Source: Acetobacter sp. CAG:977 (lineage in GTDB: Bacteria > Pseudomonadota > Alphaproteobacteria > CAAGCB01 > CAG-977). From it: a DNA stretch of 10,094 nt. The stretch's first letter is position 1. Each line of letters starts with the position of its first letter. A program made the translations under genes and the position numbers. The stretch covers positions 22,605 through 32,698 of the forward strand of contig HF994933.1 of the NCBI GenBank assembly GCA_000434295.1. Reading direction: 5' to 3'. Below, piece by piece: positions 7,393-10,094 of the stretch. A model generated the notes under the pieces. That model worked only from the letters and a program-made list of their open reading frames with translations. It searched no databases and was not told the origin of the DNA.

Positions 7393-9747
7393 TTACGCAC
7401 TTTCCAGATAATCGGCCATAACTTTTTTTAAACCGGCTTCGTCGAACAGGACGCTGACGTTGTTTCCGTTTGCTTCAATGACTTTTCCGTGTCCGAAGCT
7501 TTGATGATAAACGTCTGCGCCGACGGCAAAGGCAGGCTGTTTTTTCGTCGTTGAAAAGAATCCGCCCGTTCGCCGGCTTCGATTATTATTTTTATAGGAA
7601 TAATCCGCGTTTGTATAGCTTTTATCTTTGTTGTTGCGGTATCCGGCGGAATATCCGTCGCCGTATTCGTCGTCGCGAAAACACGAGGAAGAATATTTTT
7701 CGCGGCGAAAGAAACGGTCGTACGAATCTTCGGGTTCATAATCTTCGTCGTCATAGCTTCGGGCAAAGCTGCGGCGTTCTTCGCCGAACGGGTAAGAATT
7801 CTGCTGATTTTCCGATTCGATATGTTCGCGGGGCAGCTCGGAAATAAAACGGGACGGAAAACACGTTTGATACTGTCCGAAAACGACGCGGGAACCCGCA
7901 TAAGAAATAAAGACTTTTTTTCTGGCGCGCGTAATGCCGACATAAGCCAGCCGCCGTTCTTCTTCCAATGCCTTTATTCCGCCTTCGTCCAAAGCGCGGC
8001 GGTGGGGAAAAATTTCTTCCTCCCATCCGGGCAAAAACACGGTGTCGAATTCCAATCCTTTGGCGGCGTGCAAAGTCATGACGGAAACGTAATTGCCCGT
8101 TTCGCCCGCCGTCATATCGTTGTCCGTAACAAGGCTGACGTATTCCAGAAATTCATCAAAAGAATCGAAACGCGATTTTATGTCTCCGATCAATTCCTTG
8201 ATGTTTTCGATTTTTCCGGCGGCGTCTGGGGATTTGTCATTTTCCCACATTTTTATGTAACCGCTGTCTTCCAATACGGCTTTTAAAACATCCGCCGCCT
8301 TTTCGTCTTCAAGGCGCGGTCGCGTCGTTTCCATCAGCTCAAACAAAGACGTCAGTCCGTTTTTTGCGGCGCCTTTGATCAATCCGCCGTTCAGCATCGT
8401 TTCGGCGGCTTCGGCAAAGCAGAGTTTGTGTTCAAAACCGAACGCGCGTATTTTTTGCAACGCGGCATCACCGACACCGCGCTTGGGCTTGTTAACGATG
8501 CGCAAAAACGCCATATCGTCTTTGGGCTGAACCAAAAAACGCGCATAAGCGACGGCGTCTTTGATTTCTTCGCGTTCGTAAAATCGCATGCCCGCGATGA
8601 TTTTATAGGGCAACCCGTAATTCAGCAGCTGTTCTTCAATGGCGCGGGTTTGAAAGGAGGCTCTGACCAGAACGGCGATATCTTTTAATTCGGTGCCGTG
8701 CCTGTTTTCGCGTTCGATGGCATCACAAATTTTGACGGCTTCGTCGGCGCCGTTCCAAACGCCGATCAGATGTATTTTTTCTCCGTTTCCGTCGCGTCCC
8801 GGCGCAACGCGCAAGGTCTTGTCCAGACGGTGCTCGTTATGAGCAATCAATGCCGACGCTCCTGCCAGAATATGAGACGTTGAACGGTAATTGCTTTCCA
8901 GACGGATGACTTTTGCCTGAGGAAAATCGGTTTCGAATTTTAAGATATTGCCGACTTCGGCGCCGCGCCAAGAATAAATGGATTGGTCGTCGTCCCCGAC
9001 GCAACACAGGTTTTTATGCCCGTCTGCCAACAGGCGAAGCCAAAGGTATTGGGCAACGTTTGTGTCCTGATATTCGTCGACCATAATGTATCGGAATTGT
9101 TTTCTGAACGCGTCAAGCAGGACGGGGTCGTTTAAAAACAGCTCCAGACAATAAAGCAAAAGGTCGCCGAAATCCGCGGCGTTCATGGTTTTCAGGCGTT
9201 CCTGATACGTTTCGTACAAATGGCAAGCCAGTCTGCTTGCGGGCACGGCGGCGGCACAGGCTTTGTCGGGCGTCAGCCCTTGGTCTTTCAGGCGTTGGAT
9301 TTGATTCATGATGAACGACGGGGGATTTTCTTTTAAATCCAGCCCTTTTTCCGTCATGATTTGTTTGAGCAAACGTTCCTGATCAGAGGCGTCCAGAACC
9401 GTAAAGTCCGGTTCCAAACCGACCTTGGACGCATGGCGGCGCAAGATTTTCAAACCGATACGGTGGAACGTTCCCAGCCAAACGTTTTTGGCGTCGTCGC
9501 CGATAAAGCTTTCCAATCGTTCCTGCATTTCGCGGGCGGCTTTGTTTGTAAAGGTAACCGCCAGACATTGAAAGGGAAGGGCTTTTTGCGTTTTGATGAT
9601 ATAAGCGATGCGGGCGGTCAGAACGGTGGTTTTGCCCGTTCCCGCGCCGGACAAGACCAAAACGGGGCCTTCGGTTGTTTCGACGGCATTTTTTTGTTCG
9701 GGGTTCAACGAACTCAGAACCGCATTGAAATCAACGTAATCAGTCAT
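7393..9747 (-). CDS. uvrD: UvrD/PcrA-type superfamily 1 DNA helicase
   Basis: A 3'-to-5' ATP-dependent helicase used in nucleotide excision repair, mismatch repair and clearing of replication forks. All SF1A motifs are intact in the 784 residues: Q motif LNPEQKNAV (14–22), Walker A SGAGTGKTT (33–41), Ia TFTNKAAREM (65–74), II VDEYQDTN (223–230), III GDDDQSIYSWRGA (251–263), IV LESNYRST (283–290), V TLHAAKGLEFDTVF (558–571) and VI RRLAYVGITRARKKV (598–612). A linker at about 646–735 is rich in Tyr, Asp, Arg, Ser and Asn. The last 40 residues (GADVYHQSFGHGKVIEANG onward) match the Tudor-like C-terminal domain that PcrA/UvrD use to contact RNA polymerase. The ATG at 9747 has AAAGGA (9754–9759) at good spacing. 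The choice between the names uvrD and pcrA is convention. Confidence 0.95.
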   Translation of the reverse strand: MTDYVDFNAVLSSLNPEQKNAVETTEGPVLVLSGAGTGKTTVLTARIAYIIKTQKALPFQCLAVTFTNKAAREMQERLESFIGDDAKNVWLGTFHRIGLKILRRHASKVGLEPDFTVLDASDQERLLKQIMTEKGLDLKENPPSFIMNQIQRLKDQGLTPDKACAAAVPASRLACHLYETYQERLKTMNAADFGDLLLYCLELFLNDPVLLDAFRKQFRYIMVDEYQDTNVAQYLWLRLLADGHKNLCCVGDDDQSIYSWRGAEVGNILKFETDFPQAKVIRLESNYRSTSHILAGASALIAHNEHRLDKTLRVAPGRDGNGEKIHLIGVWNGADEAVKICDAIERENRHGTELKDIAVLVRASFQTRAIEEQLLNYGLPYKIIAGMRFYEREEIKDAVAYARFLVQPKDDMAFLRIVNKPKRGVGDAALQKIRAFGFEHKLCFAEAAETMLNGGLIKGAAKNGLTSLFELMETTRPRLEDEKAADVLKAVLEDSGYIKMWENDKSPDAAGKIENIKELIGDIKSRFDSFDEFLEYVSLVTDNDMTAGETGNYVSVMTLHAAKGLEFDTVFLPGWEEEIFPHRRALDEGGIKALEEERRLAYVGITRARKKVFISYAGSRVVFGQYQTCFPSRFISELPREHIESENQQNSYPFGEERRSFARSYDDEDYEPEDSYDRFFRREKYSSSCFRDDEYGDGYSAGYRNNKDKSYTNADYSYKNNNRSRRTGGFFSTTKKQPAFAVGADVYHQSFGHGKVIEANGNNVSVLFDEAGLKKVMADYLESA
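7543..7812 (-). other. Tyrosine-rich disordered linker within UvrD
   Basis: Residues about 646–735 of the helicase contain many Tyr, Asp/Glu, Arg, Ser and Asn, with few aliphatic residues, for example YDDEDYEPEDSYDRFFRR and NADYSYKNNNRSRR. It links the helicase core to the C-terminal Tudor-like domain. Linkers here are normal in UvrD/PcrA; the length and the tyrosine content stand out by eye. Confidence 0.7.
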
Positions 9748-9766
9748 TGAAAATCCTTTGTTTCGC

Positions 9767-9803
9767 TTGAGTTTGTTTTACTCAAAAACGCGCAAAAGGG
9801 CAA
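9767..9803 (-). promoter_or_regulatory. Candidate promoter of the uvrD operon overlapping a palindrome
   Basis: On the minus strand TTGCCC (9798–9803) and TAAAAC (9775–9780) are separated by exactly 17 bp. Each matches the sigma-70 consensus at 4 of 6 positions. The perfect inverted repeat TTGAGT-N7-ACTCAA (9767–9772 and 9780–9785) surrounds the -10 box, which is where a repressor operator could sit. The uvrD ribosome site lies just downstream at 9754–9759. A short leader or none but the palindrome would precede uvrD, prmA, pepP and trkH. Confidence 0.4.
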
Positions 9804-9824
9804 GAACAAATAAAGTACGGAAAT

Positions 9825-10094
9825 TCAGCGTTCTTTTGTTTTCAGAACGGCTTTGACGGCATTGACGGCGGCTTTGGCTTTTAAGTTTTTAAAGGACGGA
9901 CGTCCGTTTTTCCCGTCAAGAAACGATTTATCAAGATCCGAAGTCAAATAATCCCACGCTTTTTGCATTTCTTTGACGTTGGTCCATAAATTCGGCGCAA
10001 AGACTTTTTCGAAATCGCCCAGCCTCCTGATAAAAGCCATGGCAGGAGGGATGTTGTTTCCCCGCGTTGTCAGGTCTGCGGCGGGCAAAGGCAT
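9825..10094 (-). CDS. Unrecognised gene, 3' part at window edge
   Basis: Eighty-nine codons are visible, ending with TGA at 9825–9827. An ATG falls on the last three bases of the window, so it could be the start of a small protein or an internal methionine of a longer one; no ribosome site can be seen. The visible part is hydrophilic, has aromatic residues in the middle (DYL, FAPNLWTN, KAWDYL) and ends in a Lys/Ala-rich helical tail (NLKAKAAVNAVKAVLKTKER). There is no membrane segment or recognisable catalytic motif. It is on the same strand as uvrD, 77 bp upstream, and has no obvious terminator after it, so it may or may not share that transcript. Confidence 0.6.
   Translation of the reverse strand: MPLPAADLTTRGNNIPPAMAFIRRLGDFEKVFAPNLWTNVKEMQKAWDYLTSDLDKSFLDGKNGRPSFKNLKAKAAVNAVKAVLKTKER

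Noticed and set aside
9792..9812. Alphaproteobacterial LexA box (GTTC-N7-GTTC) upstream of uvrD
   Set aside because: The minus strand has one GTTC, but seven bases later the sequence is TTTG, too far from the consensus to call an SOS operator.

Overview
The window looks like a chromosomal core-gene segment of a Gram-negative, probably alphaproteobacterial, genome. The basis is the tight uvrD–prmA–pepP run and the long (about 590-residue) form of aminopeptidase P, both of which I associate with Alphaproteobacteria. The species cannot be told from the sequence. I see no phage, IS element, CRISPR array, tRNA or rRNA.

Left part, plus strand (1–3210): the 3' end of purA (adenylosuccinate synthetase), then a 118-bp spacer with a candidate promoter and a 10-bp-stem inverted repeat, then two tightly linked genes. 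The first encodes a 684-residue protein with a degenerate serine/threonine-kinase-like domain. It lacks the glycine loop, the ATP-binding lysine and the catalytic aspartate, and it ends in a single C-terminal membrane anchor. The second, 3 bp downstream, encodes a 181-residue multi-pass membrane protein of unknown function. The pair looks like a small membrane-associated pseudokinase module and is the least understood part of the window.

Right part, minus strand (9825 down to 3114): reading right to left, the end of an unrecognised gene at the window edge, a 77-bp spacer with a candidate promoter overlapping a palindrome, then a compact run of uvrD (DNA helicase), prmA (ribosomal protein L11 methyltransferase), pepP (Xaa-Pro aminopeptidase) and trkH (potassium uptake channel subunit). 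Gaps are 0, 16 and 9 bp, so the four are probably co-transcribed. The products serve unrelated tasks (DNA repair, ribosome modification, peptide turnover, potassium uptake).

The most striking observation is in trkH. A perfect 22-bp tandem duplication (3351–3394) lies just after the codons of the fourth selectivity-filter loop. It shifts the frame and replaces the last membrane helix with a basic, non-membrane tail that runs 97 bp into the opposite-strand neighbour. Removing one copy restores a normal 491-residue TrkH exactly, ending in a recognisable final helix and a stop 11 bp inside the convergent gene. This is a recent loss-of-function change, a reversible slippage switch, or an assembly error.
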